40,315 nucleotides of DNA from Saprospiraceae bacterium (GCA_016787345.1 JAEUUU010000184.1:1-40315), one strand, 5' to 3'; positions 18,012 to 26,843 are shown, counted from the first letter of the stretch. The notes: generated by a model from the letters alone, not told the origin. Numbers and translations: made by a program.

Positions 18012-21000
18012 ATGTTGAAAAGAATACTTCCTTGTTTCGTGCTGTTGGCTGTGTTCGGCGCCTGCAAAAAAGATGCAGCCGGTTCGGGTCAAAGCAATGC
18101 GGATCGTTTGTTTTCCCAACTGCCCTCCTCGGCCACAGGGATCGATTTCCGCAACGATCTTCAATACGACAGTGACTTCAATATTTACCGCTACCGTAAT
18201 TTTTACAATGGCGGCGGCGTGGCCATCGGCGACGTGGATGGCGATGGTTTGCCCGATGTCTTTTTTACCGCCAACATGGGTAAAAACCGCCTTTACCTCA
18301 ATAAAGGCAACTGGAAGTTTGAAGACGTCACCGATCGCGCGGGCGTGGCGGGCCGGGGCTCCTGGTCGACCGGCGTAGCGATGGCCGATGTCGACGGCGA
18401 CGGCCGTCTCGACATTTATGTATGCAATTCCGGCAACCCCCGCTCCAACGAGGCGCAGCGCGATTTTCACCGCGAAAACGAACTTTTTATCAACAATGGC
18501 GATGGCACATTCACCGAAAAAGCGCGCGAATACGGTTTGGCCGACCAGGGACTGACGACCCATGCCGCGTTTTTTGATTACGACAAAGACGGCGACCTCG
18601 ACTGCTATATTCTCAACAACTCCTTTCGCGCCGTGGGCTCATTCGACCTGCGGCAAAACCTCCGCTTTACCCGCGACAGTCTGGGCGGCCACAAGTTGTA
18701 TCGCAACGACAATGGCCAGTTTAAAGACGTATCGGTCGAAGCCGGTATTCTCGGCAGCGTCATTGCTTTCGGCCTCGGCGTCACGGTGGGCGACGTTGAT
18801 CTCGACGGCTGGCAGGACATTTACGTGTCCAACGACTTTTTTGAAAAAGACTACCTCTACCACAATCGCGGCGACGGCACCTTCGAAGAAGTGCTCGAAA
18901 AACAAATGCGGCACATCAGCTCCGCCAGTATGGGCGCCGATATGGCCGACCTCAACAACGACGCGTATCCGGAGATTTTTGTCACCGATATGCTGCCCGA
19001 ACCCGATGCGCGCATCAAAACCACCACCACCTTCGAAAGCGCCGACCGATTTGAGTTCGTGCGCAGCAACGGGTATTATAACCAGTTCACCCGCAATGCT
19101 TTACATCTCAATAATGCCGACGGGACTTTTTCCGAAATCGCCTGCCTGGCCGGCGTGGAAGCCACGGACTGGAGCTGGGGCGCCCTGCTTTGCGACCTCG
19201 ATAACGACGGCTGGCGCGACATCTACGTGGCCAACGGTATCGCACAGGATTTGACCAATCAGGATTACCTGAACTTCGTTTCCGACCCTGTCGTGCAAAG
19301 CGAAATCATTACCGGGGGCAATGTCGATTTCAAACGGCTGATCGATTCCATCCCCAGTCAGCCTGTTCCCAATTATGCTTTTAAAAACAACGGAAACCTC
19401 GGGTTTGAGAATGTAGCCGCCAGTTGGGGACTGGCTCAGCCGGGCTTTTCAAATGGCTCGGCTTACGGCGATCTCGACAACGACGGCGACCTCGATCTCA
19501 TCGTCAATAATGTCAACAGCGAGGCGTTCGTGTATCGCAACGAGGCAGACAAGCAACTGAAAGACAATCACTTCCTCAAAGTTCAGTTGCAGGGCGACGC
19601 GCCCAACACGGGGGCATTCGGCGCCAGGGTATTTTTGCGGGCGCAGGGCAAAACGATTTATCAGGAAGTGTTGCCCATGCGCGGCTTTCAAAGTTCGATG
19701 GACGTTCGGCCCAATTTCGGGCTGGGCAATATCGCTCAAATCGACACGCTTCTGGTGGAATGGCTCGACGGCAAAACGACCCTGTTGACCAATGTCGCGA
19801 CCAATCAAATTTTGACGCTAAAACACAGTGAAGCCAACCACCCGCCGGTGGAGAAACCCTGGTTGAAACCTTCATTAGCACCTGTTTTTCAAAAAATAAC
19901 GGCCGCCGTGGGGGCCGACTGGCAGCATCGGGAGAGCAATTTCCGCGACTGGGACCGCGACCGCCTGTTGTATTTTTCCCACTCCACCGACGGGCCACGC
20001 ATGGCAGTGGGCGATGTCGACGGCGACGGCCGCGACGACTACTACATCGGGGGCGCGGCGGGTCAGGCCGGCGCCCTGTTTCTTCAACAAGCCAACGGCA
20101 AATTCCGACAGTCGCCGCAACCCGCATTTGCCGCGGACGCCGCTTGCGAAGACACCGACGCGGTTTTGTTCGATGCCGACGGCGATGGCGACCTCGATCT
20201 TTATGTGACCTCCGGCAGTAATGAGGCGGCATCCATGTCGCCGGAACTGACCGACAGATTGTATATCAACGACGGAAAGGGACGGTATACGAGGGCAAAA
20301 GACCAGATCCCGGGCGACAAACCCTTTGCCAGCGGTTGCGTACGCGCCGCCGATGCCGATGGCGACGGCGACCAGGATTTGTTTGTCGGTATGCGCCTTT
20401 TGCCCGAAAAAGTGGGTGTGCCGGTCGGCGGCTTTTTATTGCTCAACGACGGCAAAGGCAGGTTTGCGCCCTCCATTCAGGAGGTTTTTAAAAATATGGG
20501 CCTCATCACCGATGCTGCATGGGCCGACGTCGACGGCGACGGTGATTCCGATATTGTCGCTGTGGGCGAATGGATGAGCATCCGAGTTATCCTGAACAAT
20601 GGCAAAGCAGGTTTTTATAATGGTAACGCCGACAACGGACTAAGGCGCCTCAACGGACTATGGAAACGTATTCAGCCCGCCGATTTCAATGGTGACGGAC
20701 AGGTCGATTTTATCGTCGGTAACATGGGGCTCAATAGCCGTCTTGAAGCGGCAACAGACCAACCGTTGACCATGTTTTTCAGCGATTTTGACAAAAACGG
20801 AGTGACGGAACAAATCCTTTGCCGCTACAACGGCGGCGTGCTGCTGCCCTACGTCTTGCGTGGCGATTTGGTGGGCAACATGCCGGCGTTGAAGAAAAAA
20901 TACCTGCGGTTTGGCAACTATGCCGGCCAGACCATGACCGACATTTTCAAACCCGAGCAAATGCGGGAAGCGCTTGAACTGAAAGTAGAGGAATTGCGCA

Positions 21001-21368
21001 GCGGCGTATTGATCAACCAGGGGAATGGCAAATTTTCATTTATTCCCCTGCCTGTCGAGGCGCAATTTGCCCCGCTTTTCGGCTTGTGCACGGGCGACTT
21101 CGACGGCGACGGAAAAGCGGATGTCTTGTGCGGGGGTAATTTCCTCGGCTGCAAGCCCGAATTCGGTTATATGGATGCCGACTACGGCTTGTTCCTGAAA
21201 GGCGACGGGCAGGGTGGTTTCAAGGCAATTCGCGCCCGTGAAAGCGGATTCCGGATCGAAGGTCAGGTGCGCGACATTCGGCAGGCCCAGGTTGCCGGAA
21301 AACCTGCCTGGTTGGTGGCCCGCAACAATGCTGCTGTCGAGATATTCAGTCTACGTAAGGTCAAATAA
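18012..21368 (+). CDS. FG-GAP/VCBS-repeat lipoprotein with ASPIC/UnbV domain
   Basis: A 1118-residue predicted lipoprotein (MLKRILPCFVLLAVFGACKK, Cys18) built from two beta-propeller-like blocks. About fourteen calcium-loop-like repeats of the form DVDGDGxxDxxV are present, for example GDVDGDGLPDVFF, CDLDNDGWRDIYV and GDFDGDGKADVLC. Between the blocks (about 520-615) lies an ASPIC/UnbV domain (GAFGARVFLRAQGKTIYQEV then WLDGKTTLL). Such proteins are outer-membrane or surface lipoproteins of Bacteroidota, often encoded near SusC/SusD systems; none is seen here. The repeats suggest calcium-stabilised propellers for binding glycans or proteins, which is an inference. The ATG at 18012 is chosen for the lipoprotein signal. 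The 3' end overlaps convergent bshB1 by 18 nt. Confidence 0.9.
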   Translation: MLKRILPCFVLLAVFGACKKDAAGSGQSNADRLFSQLPSSATGIDFRNDLQYDSDFNIYRYRNFYNGGGVAIGDVDGDGLPDVFFTANMGKNRLYLNKGNWKFEDVTDRAGVAGRGSWSTGVAMADVDGDGRLDIYVCNSGNPRSNEAQRDFHRENELFINNGDGTFTEKAREYGLADQGLTTHAAFFDYDKDGDLDCYILNNSFRAVGSFDLRQNLRFTRDSLGGHKLYRNDNGQFKDVSVEAGILGSVIAFGLGVTVGDVDLDGWQDIYVSNDFFEKDYLYHNRGDGTFEEVLEKQMRHISSASMGADMADLNNDAYPEIFVTDMLPEPDARIKTTTTFESADRFEFVRSNGYYNQFTRNALHLNNADGTFSEIACLAGVEATDWSWGALLCDLDNDGWRDIYVANGIAQDLTNQDYLNFVSDPVVQSEIITGGNVDFKRLIDSIPSQPVPNYAFKNNGNLGFENVAASWGLAQPGFSNGSAYGDLDNDGDLDLIVNNVNSEAFVYRNEADKQLKDNHFLKVQLQGDAPNTGAFGARVFLRAQGKTIYQEVLPMRGFQSSMDVRPNFGLGNIAQIDTLLVEWLDGKTTLLTNVATNQILTLKHSEANHPPVEKPWLKPSLAPVFQKITAAVGADWQHRESNFRDWDRDRLLYFSHSTDGPRMAVGDVDGDGRDDYYIGGAAGQAGALFLQQANGKFRQSPQPAFAADAACEDTDAVLFDADGDGDLDLYVTSGSNEAASMSPELTDRLYINDGKGRYTRAKDQIPGDKPFASGCVRAADADGDGDQDLFVGMRLLPEKVGVPVGGFLLLNDGKGRFAPSIQEVFKNMGLITDAAWADVDGDGDSDIVAVGEWMSIRVILNNGKAGFYNGNADNGLRRLNGLWKRIQPADFNGDGQVDFIVGNMGLNSRLEAATDQPLTMFFSDFDKNGVTEQILCRYNGGVLLPYVLRGDLVGNMPALKKKYLRFGNYAGQTMTDIFKPEQMREALELKVEELRSGVLINQGNGKFSFIPLPVEAQFAPLFGLCTGDFDGDGKADVLCGGNFLGCKPEFGYMDADYGLFLKGDGQGGFKAIRARESGFRIEGQVRDIRQAQVAGKPAWLVARNNAAVEIFSLRKVK

Positions 21369-22070
21369 ATTGCCCACTCCCGGCGTGCGGCTGTTGATGA
21401 ACCCTTCGGCAAATTCCACCCCGATAGGGCGGCCGAACACCCGTCCTTTCGCTTCCATGAAGTGCAAAAAGTCTTTGCCGGAAATAGGGGTGTTGGGTTC
21501 CTGACCGTTGGGGTCGTAAAACTGGGATTTGAACGCGAGAATGGCTTCCATTTTGCGCGGAAACCAGGTTGTGATGTCGACTACGAAGTCGGGTGTCAGG
21601 TGTTTGTCCTGAATGTAGTGGTACACGGCTTTGGGGCGCCATTTTTCCTGTTTGTTGCCCTCGTTGTCAACGGTTTCGATTTGTGCCAGGCCGGCGTAGA
21701 AGCAAGCGTCTGCGGCCATTTTTGCGGCGCGGCCGTGGTCGGGGTGGCGGTCGTCGGGAGCATTGCAGAGCACGACGTCGGGACGGTATTGGCGGATGCA
21801 GCGAACGATTTTGAGCCAGTTGGCGGGTTCGTGAACGAAAAGCCCGTCGGGGATATCCAGTGTTTCACGAAAAGCGGCGCCCAGGATACGGGCGGCTTGC
21901 CGGGCTTCCTGCGCCCGGATTTCAGGAGTGCCCCGTGTGCCCAGTTCGCCGCGGCTCAGGTCGAGCAATCCGAAACTTTTACCCAGGGCTGCATGGCGCA
22001 GCAGCGTACCGGAAGCGCTGAGTTCCACATCGTCGGGGTGTATGCCAATGGCCAGAATGTCAACTTTCAT
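21351..22070 (-). CDS. bshB1: Bacillithiol biosynthesis deacetylase BshB1
   Basis: A 239-residue PIG-L-family zinc deacetylase with AIGIHPDDVELSASG (zinc ligands His11 and Asp14) and DDRHPDHGRAA (His112). The C-terminal SGKDFLHFMEAKGRVFGRPI fits the BshB1 subgroup. It removes the acetyl group from GlcNAc-malate to give GlcN-malate, the middle step of bacillithiol synthesis; this low-molecular-weight thiol replaces glutathione in many Bacteroidota and Firmicutes. bshA and bshC are not in the window, which is usual for dispersed pathways. The gene is convergent with, and overlaps, the FG-GAP gene by 18 nt. Confidence 0.92.
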   Translation of the reverse strand: MKVDILAIGIHPDDVELSASGTLLRHAALGKSFGLLDLSRGELGTRGTPEIRAQEARQAARILGAAFRETLDIPDGLFVHEPANWLKIVRCIRQYRPDVVLCNAPDDRHPDHGRAAKMAADACFYAGLAQIETVDNEGNKQEKWRPKAVYHYIQDKHLTPDFVVDITTWFPRKMEAILAFKSQFYDPNGQEPNTPISGKDFLHFMEAKGRVFGRPIGVEFAEGFINSRTPGVGNLFDLT

Positions 22071-22203
22071 TGTTTTTGGCTAATATTCCTGTGTAATAGT
22101 CGTTAGTTTTTTGTTTTTCCGACACAATGCCGGCAAATTACCGGCGCGTTTTTTGCACCGTTTTTCACTGGCTACGGCCGCATGATCAGTTCAAAACAGC
22201 ACA

Positions 22204-22719
22204 ATGGAAACGACACCGGACAATAATACGCCCAGCCGCGCAGTGCTCGAACAATTGCTTTCCGGCGTGACGGCGCTGGAGAAAGCCCTCGTAGAATCTG
22301 AACAACGGGCACAAAAGTACGCGCAGGAAGCCGAAACGCTTCGCCTGGCGCACGATCAACAAACCCAGGCCCTGGAAAAAGTGGCTGAAACTGCCAGGCG
22401 GCTTCAGCATGACTATGAGGTGCTTCGTATCCAGAAGGGCGGTTTTGGTTTTAAAATGTTGTTGCTCAGCGGGTTTGCCGGTTTTGTCACGGGCTTTCTG
22501 ATGCATTGGCTGTTTTTCCGGCCGACCAACGAGCACGCCGAGGCTTTTGCCCGTTTTCGCGATGCGAATTTGTTTCATTACGAAGTCGCCATCAGTCAGG
22601 GCCGTATCGATGAAGTTGAAAAAGCGCTGAAAGCCGACGAAAACAAACCGGAGAATGCGCTCATTCAGTCGGAAATCGAGTTCGCCCGAAAACTTGTGGG
22701 CGCTGCTGCCAGGCAGTAA
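22204..22719 (+). CDS. Coiled-coil, single-pass membrane protein of unknown function
   Basis: A 171-residue protein without a signal peptide. Residues about 12-78 form a long heptad-rich coiled coil (ALEKALVESEQRAQKYAQEA), followed by one hydrophobic segment (about 84-105: MLLLSGFAGFVTGFLMHWLF) and a charged helical tail of about 65 residues. I recognise no family. It lies 87 bp upstream of the ECF sigma gene, with a separate -7-like box in between, so it is probably not part of the sigma operon. Probably an inner-membrane protein. Confidence 0.75.
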   Translation: METTPDNNTPSRAVLEQLLSGVTALEKALVESEQRAQKYAQEAETLRLAHDQQTQALEKVAETARRLQHDYEVLRIQKGGFGFKMLLLSGFAGFVTGFLMHWLFFRPTNEHAEAFARFRDANLFHYEVAISQGRIDEVEKALKADENKPENALIQSEIEFARKLVGAAARQ

Positions 22720-22742
22720 CAAGCGGTTGGATGGTTCCAAAA

Positions 22743-22750
22743 TAAATTTG
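22743..22750 (+). promoter_or_regulatory. -7 promoter box for the ECF sigma operon
   Basis: TAAATTTG fully matches TAnnTTTG and lies 56 bp before the ATG at 22807. A TTG occurs 13 bp upstream (22727-22729), closer than the usual 17-23 bp, so only the -7 part is claimed. It looks like a housekeeping promoter rather than an ECF-type one. Confidence 0.4.
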
Positions 22751-22806
22751 CGTGCCATGCAACCTTTTCCCCCGCCGATCCGCACTTGTCGTTTTAACAC
22801 ACACGT

Positions 22807-23379
22807 ATGAGTCACACCCACCCGCTGCACGACCCGGAAGGGTTCGCGCTGGCGAAAGCCTGTCATTCGGGCGAGCGCCAGGCTCAGCATGCCTTGTGGG
22901 TGCGTTATAAAAATCGAATGTTCGGCCTGTGCCTGCGATTCGCCTCTTCGAGGCAAGAGGCCGAGGACTTGTTGCAAGACTCCTTTGTGAAGGTATTTCG
23001 CGACATCGGGCAATATCGTGGCGAAGGAAGTCTTGAAGGGTGGGTGCGACGTATTGTACTTCGCACATCTATCGAACACCTGCAGAAAAAACGCATCGAT
23101 ACGGGTGTAATCGACGATACCAAATTGTTGCGGGCATTGTCGGATGTCGATCTCGCTTTGGGCGATATTGAATCCGACGAGCCTGGTCGGCTGGTCTCTT
23201 TGCTGCAACAATTGCCACCGGGGTTTCGGGCTGTACTGAACCTGTACGTGATCGAAGAACGCAGCCACGAGGAAATTGCAAGGGAATTGGGCATCTCGGT
23301 CAATACCTCAAAATCACAACTCAACCGGGCCAAAGCTTTTCTGCGGCGGCTTGCTGACAAAACACTGCTATTGTTATGA
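22807..23379 (+). CDS. ECF-type RNA polymerase sigma factor
   Basis: A 190-residue sigma-70-family protein with region 2 (about 25-100: RYKNRMFGLCLRFASSRQEA, EDLLQDSFVKVFRDI, GWVRRIVLRTSIEHL) and region 4 (about 133-185: LPPGFRAVLNLYVIEERSHE, EIARELGISVNTSKSQLNRA). No region 1 or 3 is present, as expected for the extracytoplasmic-function class. It recruits RNA polymerase to a small regulon in response to an envelope signal. Its stop codon overlaps the start of the next gene (ATGA), implying translational coupling to a probable anti-sigma partner. Downstream lie the MbnP-like and dihaem genes, which may be its targets or operon partners. Confidence 0.93.
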   Translation: MSHTHPLHDPEGFALAKACHSGERQAQHALWVRYKNRMFGLCLRFASSRQEAEDLLQDSFVKVFRDIGQYRGEGSLEGWVRRIVLRTSIEHLQKKRIDTGVIDDTKLLRALSDVDLALGDIESDEPGRLVSLLQQLPPGFRAVLNLYVIEERSHEEIARELGISVNTSKSQLNRAKAFLRRLADKTLLLL

Positions 23380-24713
23380 TACAACCGCCACATTTTGATC
23401 GTGATGATCTGGAACAGCATCTTCGTTCCGAACTGCGCGATTATGCCCCCGAAGCGCCTGACCGGCTCTGGGAGGGAATCGAGGCGCGGTTGCCGCAACG
23501 CCGCCGCCGCCCGGTGATTTGGTGGTGGCTGACTGGAGTTGCTATGGCCGGGCTCTTTGCTGGAATGGCCTATCGTTTTAAGGGTGACAAATACATTGCC
23601 CAACATATACCCGTGCCGATGGCGCAGCCGCTTTCCGCCGTGACGCCAGTCGGCCACTCAATTCTCCAAAGCACGGCCGGTAGCGCCCCCGCCATACTTG
23701 CCGGTTTGCCTGCGCCAGAACAAACGGACCGCCGGAAAAATGGCGTCGCCCGGGCGACGCCTCTGGTGGGACTAAGGTCGGACGCCGCTATAACACCTCA
23801 AACATATTCCCAACTGCTGAATGGCCAGGCGCCCGGCTTGGACAATGATGTACGCCCGGCAGCGCTCCTGTCTATGGCAGCGCTCTCCGCACTGGAGTTT
23901 GAAAACAAATCCAGGCTGAGGCAATGGGCTCGTACGTCTCATATCAAACCGCTGCGCGATACCCGCTGGGCAGTCGGGGTATTGGCCGGCCCGGTGTGGC
24001 TTTGGCAACAGGACGGCGGCGCCTCGACAGGCTATACAAATCATCTGGCATTTGCCGAACAAAGTGAAGGGCCTGCTACCGGCTGGCAGACGGGATTGTA
24101 TGCCCGCTTCGATCTGCACCCGCGCTGGCAATTGAGTGCCGGAATCGGGCGACGCACGACGACACAGGTTGCATCACATACTGCCGAATTGCGCCTTACT
24201 GACGCCGTTTGCCTCAACCCTTACGATCCGGGCCCGAAATTGTACGAGTTTCAGTATAATCTGCATTCGAGTGGGAATGAATCCAGCCTTACCGTACGCA
24301 TCGCCCAGGTGGACACCATGAACACGATGCCTGCCGATGAGCCGTTTCTGTTGAACATGCATACCTCGCGCCAAAGAACGGATTGGGTGGTGCCGCTGAC
24401 TTTACTGCGTTCCTTCGGAAGCGGCCGCTGGCAGGGTTTTGTAGAGGGGGGCGGCGCTTTGAATATTCCGGGCAGTATCAACGTGCAGGTGGAGCATTTT
24501 TCGGAAGCCTGTGCGGATCTGTGCTTTGAAGCCAGCCACATGCCGACCTTGACCAGTCAGGACCGCGGCAATGTCTCGTTTTCGTGGTTGCTCGGCGCCG
24601 GCGTGGACTACCGCCTTGGGCGGCGTTTGAGCCTGAGCCTTGCCCCCTCGGTGTTTGGGCAAAAAGGACAAACCGGTTTGGTGCTCAACGGCGGTGTCTT
24701 GCTTCGGCTTTGA
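23376..24713 (+). CDS. Putative anti-sigma partner with membrane span and barrel-like C-terminus
   Basis: A 445-residue protein overlapping the sigma gene by 4 nt (ATGA). Residues 1-45 are a charged cytoplasmic segment (LEQHLRSELRDYAPEAPDRL, WEGIEARLP) like the short N-termini of Bacteroidota anti-sigma-like proteins. A transmembrane segment follows at about 47-67 (VIWWWLTGVAMAGLFAGMAY). A linker runs to about 185, and from there on amphipathic beta strands (WAVGVLAGPVWLWQQ, GLYARFDLHPRWQLSAGIGR, VDYRLGRRLSLSLAPSVFG) resemble an outer-membrane beta-barrel domain. The order of inner-membrane span then barrel-like strands is odd. Function as the cognate regulator of the sigma factor is inferred from coupling; no known anti-sigma motif was recognised. 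Confidence 0.7.
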   Translation: MIQPPHFDRDDLEQHLRSELRDYAPEAPDRLWEGIEARLPQRRRRPVIWWWLTGVAMAGLFAGMAYRFKGDKYIAQHIPVPMAQPLSAVTPVGHSILQSTAGSAPAILAGLPAPEQTDRRKNGVARATPLVGLRSDAAITPQTYSQLLNGQAPGLDNDVRPAALLSMAALSALEFENKSRLRQWARTSHIKPLRDTRWAVGVLAGPVWLWQQDGGASTGYTNHLAFAEQSEGPATGWQTGLYARFDLHPRWQLSAGIGRRTTTQVASHTAELRLTDAVCLNPYDPGPKLYEFQYNLHSSGNESSLTVRIAQVDTMNTMPADEPFLLNMHTSRQRTDWVVPLTLLRSFGSGRWQGFVEGGGALNIPGSINVQVEHFSEACADLCFEASHMPTLTSQDRGNVSFSWLLGAGVDYRLGRRLSLSLAPSVFGQKGQTGLVLNGGVLLRL

Positions 24714-24765
24714 TCAAGCGGAAAATATATGTCTACAACTATTTCACACGCATAACCAATCGTTT

Positions 24766-25737
24766 ATGAAAAAATTTCTTCTCTCCTGTCTTGCCTTTTT
24801 TGTCCTTGGGGCTGCCGCGCTGGCACAGAATAATGTCGTGTTGCACCTTTCGCCACGCCTCGGCAATGCGCCTTTTGCGCTGAATACGCCTGTTTCAGCC
24901 GGCGCTTACGAATACAAAATCAACCGTCTGGAATATTATATTTCAGAAATCAAAATCACCCACGATGGAGGCCAGGAAACGCCTGTCACAGACATGCACC
25001 TGCTGGTGCGACCGGCCCTGGATAGCATGTATTACCTCGGCTCTTTTCCACAAATCACCAATGTGGAAAGTATTACGTTTTCGGTGGGCGTAGACCAGGC
25101 GCACAATCACCTCGATCCTGCCTCTTACCCGGCCAATCACCCGCTGGCGCCTCAAAATCCGGCCATGCAGTGGGGATGGGCCGCAGGTTATCGCTTTGTG
25201 GCCATCGAGGGCAAGGCGGGTGTAAACTTTGCCTACGACTTTGAAATCCATGCCCTGGGCGATGCGAACTACAAAACGCTGACCCTGCCCACCGCTGCCG
25301 AAACACACCCGGACGGCGACAAAACCATTCATCTGGTTGCCGATTATTCGCAGGTGCTGAGCAGCATTAATGTGTCGGCCGGGCTGATTGTGCACGGTTC
25401 GTCGGGCAAAGCGGTGACTGTGATGAACAACATGAAAGATGTCGTTTTCAGCGCCGAAACTTCGGCTGTGCTCAATCCCGCATTTGAAGGCACTTTCAGC
25501 GTATCGCCGAATCCGGCCACAGCCGGCAAGGCGGTAGCAACGATGACCCTGCCAGAGGGAGGCGATTACCGTATTTCGCTGACTGATCTCTCGGGCCGTG
25601 TGGTAATCAACCAGCCTATTGCGGCTGGCAGCCAGACCTTTGCCATCGACCAGCCGCTGAACGCTGGCGTGTATTTCGTCCAACTGTGGCAGAACGCGCG
25701 CCCGGTGGCAGTGGAGAAACTGATTGTCACACAGTAA
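24766..25737 (+). CDS. MbnP-like protein with T9SS type A sorting domain
   Basis: A 323-residue exported protein (signal MKKFLLSCLAFFVLGAAALA). Residues about 24-230 match the MbnP family: YEYKINRLEYYISEIKI, SVGVDQAHNHLDPASYPANH, and the core motif MQWGWAAGYRFVAIEG with Trp136 and Trp138. The C-terminal 80 residues (FSVSPNPATAGKA, ISLTDLSGRVV, AGVYFVQLW) are a T9SS type A sorting domain, so the protein should cross the outer membrane. MbnP binds copper and is modified by the dihaem enzyme MbnH; two MauG/CcpA-like genes follow directly here. The ATG at 24766 is chosen for the signal peptide. It begins 52 bp after the anti-sigma-like gene. Confidence 0.87.
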   Translation: MKKFLLSCLAFFVLGAAALAQNNVVLHLSPRLGNAPFALNTPVSAGAYEYKINRLEYYISEIKITHDGGQETPVTDMHLLVRPALDSMYYLGSFPQITNVESITFSVGVDQAHNHLDPASYPANHPLAPQNPAMQWGWAAGYRFVAIEGKAGVNFAYDFEIHALGDANYKTLTLPTAAETHPDGDKTIHLVADYSQVLSSINVSAGLIVHGSSGKAVTVMNNMKDVVFSAETSAVLNPAFEGTFSVSPNPATAGKAVATMTLPEGGDYRISLTDLSGRVVINQPIAAGSQTFAIDQPLNAGVYFVQLWQNARPVAVEKLIVTQ

Positions 25738-25754
25738 GATTTGTTTTATAAACT

Positions 25755-25802
25755 GGGGCGTACGGCGGATACCCGTGTTTCTGTTTGTACGCCCCCCTTT
25801 TT
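25755..25802 (+). terminator. Rho-independent terminator-like hairpin between MbnP-like gene and first dihaem gene
   Basis: A perfect 9-bp stem, GGGGCGTAC (25755-25763) with GTACGCCCC (25787-25795), has a 23-nt loop and is followed by CC and five T. It starts 17 bp after the MbnP stop codon and ends 3 bp before the next ATG (25806). It could end or attenuate the upstream message, or shield the downstream start. Confidence 0.7.
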
Positions 25803-25805
25803 ACA

Positions 25806-26831
25806 ATGAAACAACTTTACTTTCTCGCGTTAGGTTTAGCCATTATACTTGTCGCTTGTCGGAAGGAATCACCCGAGGTTCCGTCTGAACAGCCAGAACC
25901 GCTGTTGGTCGTACCACCGGGCTTCCCCGATCCTGTATTTCCGGATGGCAATGAACTGACGCCGGCCCGCTGGGTGTTGGGGAAAAAGTTGTTTTACGAT
26001 CCGGTGATGTCGAATGACAGCACAATTTCCTGTGCTTCGTGTCACCATGCAGCCAAGGCGTTCAGCGACACATTGGCATTCAGTCCAGGCGTAGCCGGCC
26101 GGCCGGGTACGCGCAATGCGCCTACGCTGGCCAACATCGGTTATCATCCCTATTTTACCCGAGAGGGCGGCGTGCCTACACTGGAGATGCAAATTCTGGT
26201 ACCCATTCAGGAGCACAATGAATTCGATTTCAATATCCTGTTGATTGTGGAGCGACTCTTGCGCGACACTTCGTACGTCCGAATGAGCAGGGAAGCCTAT
26301 GGCCGCGACCCGGATGCTTTCGTCATCACCCGATCGATTGCCTGTTTCGAACGGACTTTGGTTAGTGGAAACAGCCGCTACGACCGGCACTTTTTTCAGG
26401 GAGAAAGCGGGGCTCTCACCGCGGCTGAAAAGCGCGGTATGGAACTGTTTTTTTCTGAAAAAACCGACTGTTCGCGCTGCCATGGGGGATTTAACTTTAC
26501 AAATTATGCATTTGAAAACAACGGGCTTTATACCGACTACACGGACCCGGGCCGCTTCCGGCTGACCGAGTTGGAAAGCGATCGCGCCCGTTTCAAGGTG
26601 CCGACACTGCGCAATGCCGCGCTCACCGCGCCGTATATGCACGATGGCTCGCTGCCCACCCTGGAGGCGGTGATTGAACACTACGATTCAGGCGGGCGGG
26701 CGCACCCCAACAAGAGCGCACTGATCAGACCACTGGCTTTGAGCGCCGCTGAAAAGGCCGATCTGGTCGCCTTCCTGAACAGTCTGACCGATGAGGCATT
26801 TGTCAGCAATCCGAAATTTCGTCAAAATTGA
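25806..26831 (+). CDS. Dihaem cytochrome c peroxidase/MauG-family lipoprotein (first copy)
   Basis: A 341-residue predicted lipoprotein (ALGLAIILVACRKE, Cys18) with two c-type haem sites, CASCH (76-80) and CSRCH (222-226), and the PYMHDG motif (Met278) that supplies a haem ligand in bacterial cytochrome c peroxidases. The catalytic-region Glu is kept (PIQEHNEF), but the tryptophan of the usual WDG motif near the haems is replaced: the aligned stretch reads FTREGG with Arg119. Family members reduce peroxide, or, as in MauG and MbnH, oxidise residues of a partner protein. Next to an MbnP-like gene, a role in modifying it or passing electrons to the second copy is plausible. The ATG at 25806 gives the lipobox. 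Confidence 0.88.
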   Translation: MKQLYFLALGLAIILVACRKESPEVPSEQPEPLLVVPPGFPDPVFPDGNELTPARWVLGKKLFYDPVMSNDSTISCASCHHAAKAFSDTLAFSPGVAGRPGTRNAPTLANIGYHPYFTREGGVPTLEMQILVPIQEHNEFDFNILLIVERLLRDTSYVRMSREAYGRDPDAFVITRSIACFERTLVSGNSRYDRHFFQGESGALTAAEKRGMELFFSEKTDCSRCHGGFNFTNYAFENNGLYTDYTDPGRFRLTELESDRARFKVPTLRNAALTAPYMHDGSLPTLEAVIEHYDSGGRAHPNKSALIRPLALSAAEKADLVAFLNSLTDEAFVSNPKFRQN

Positions 26832-26843
26832 TTCCTTTTTGAT

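Noticed and set aside
22129-22153. GCCGG/CCGGC stem followed by a T-run upstream of the coiled-coil protein gene
   Set aside because: The stem is only 5 bp, and no plus-strand gene ends just before it, so a terminator call is not supported.
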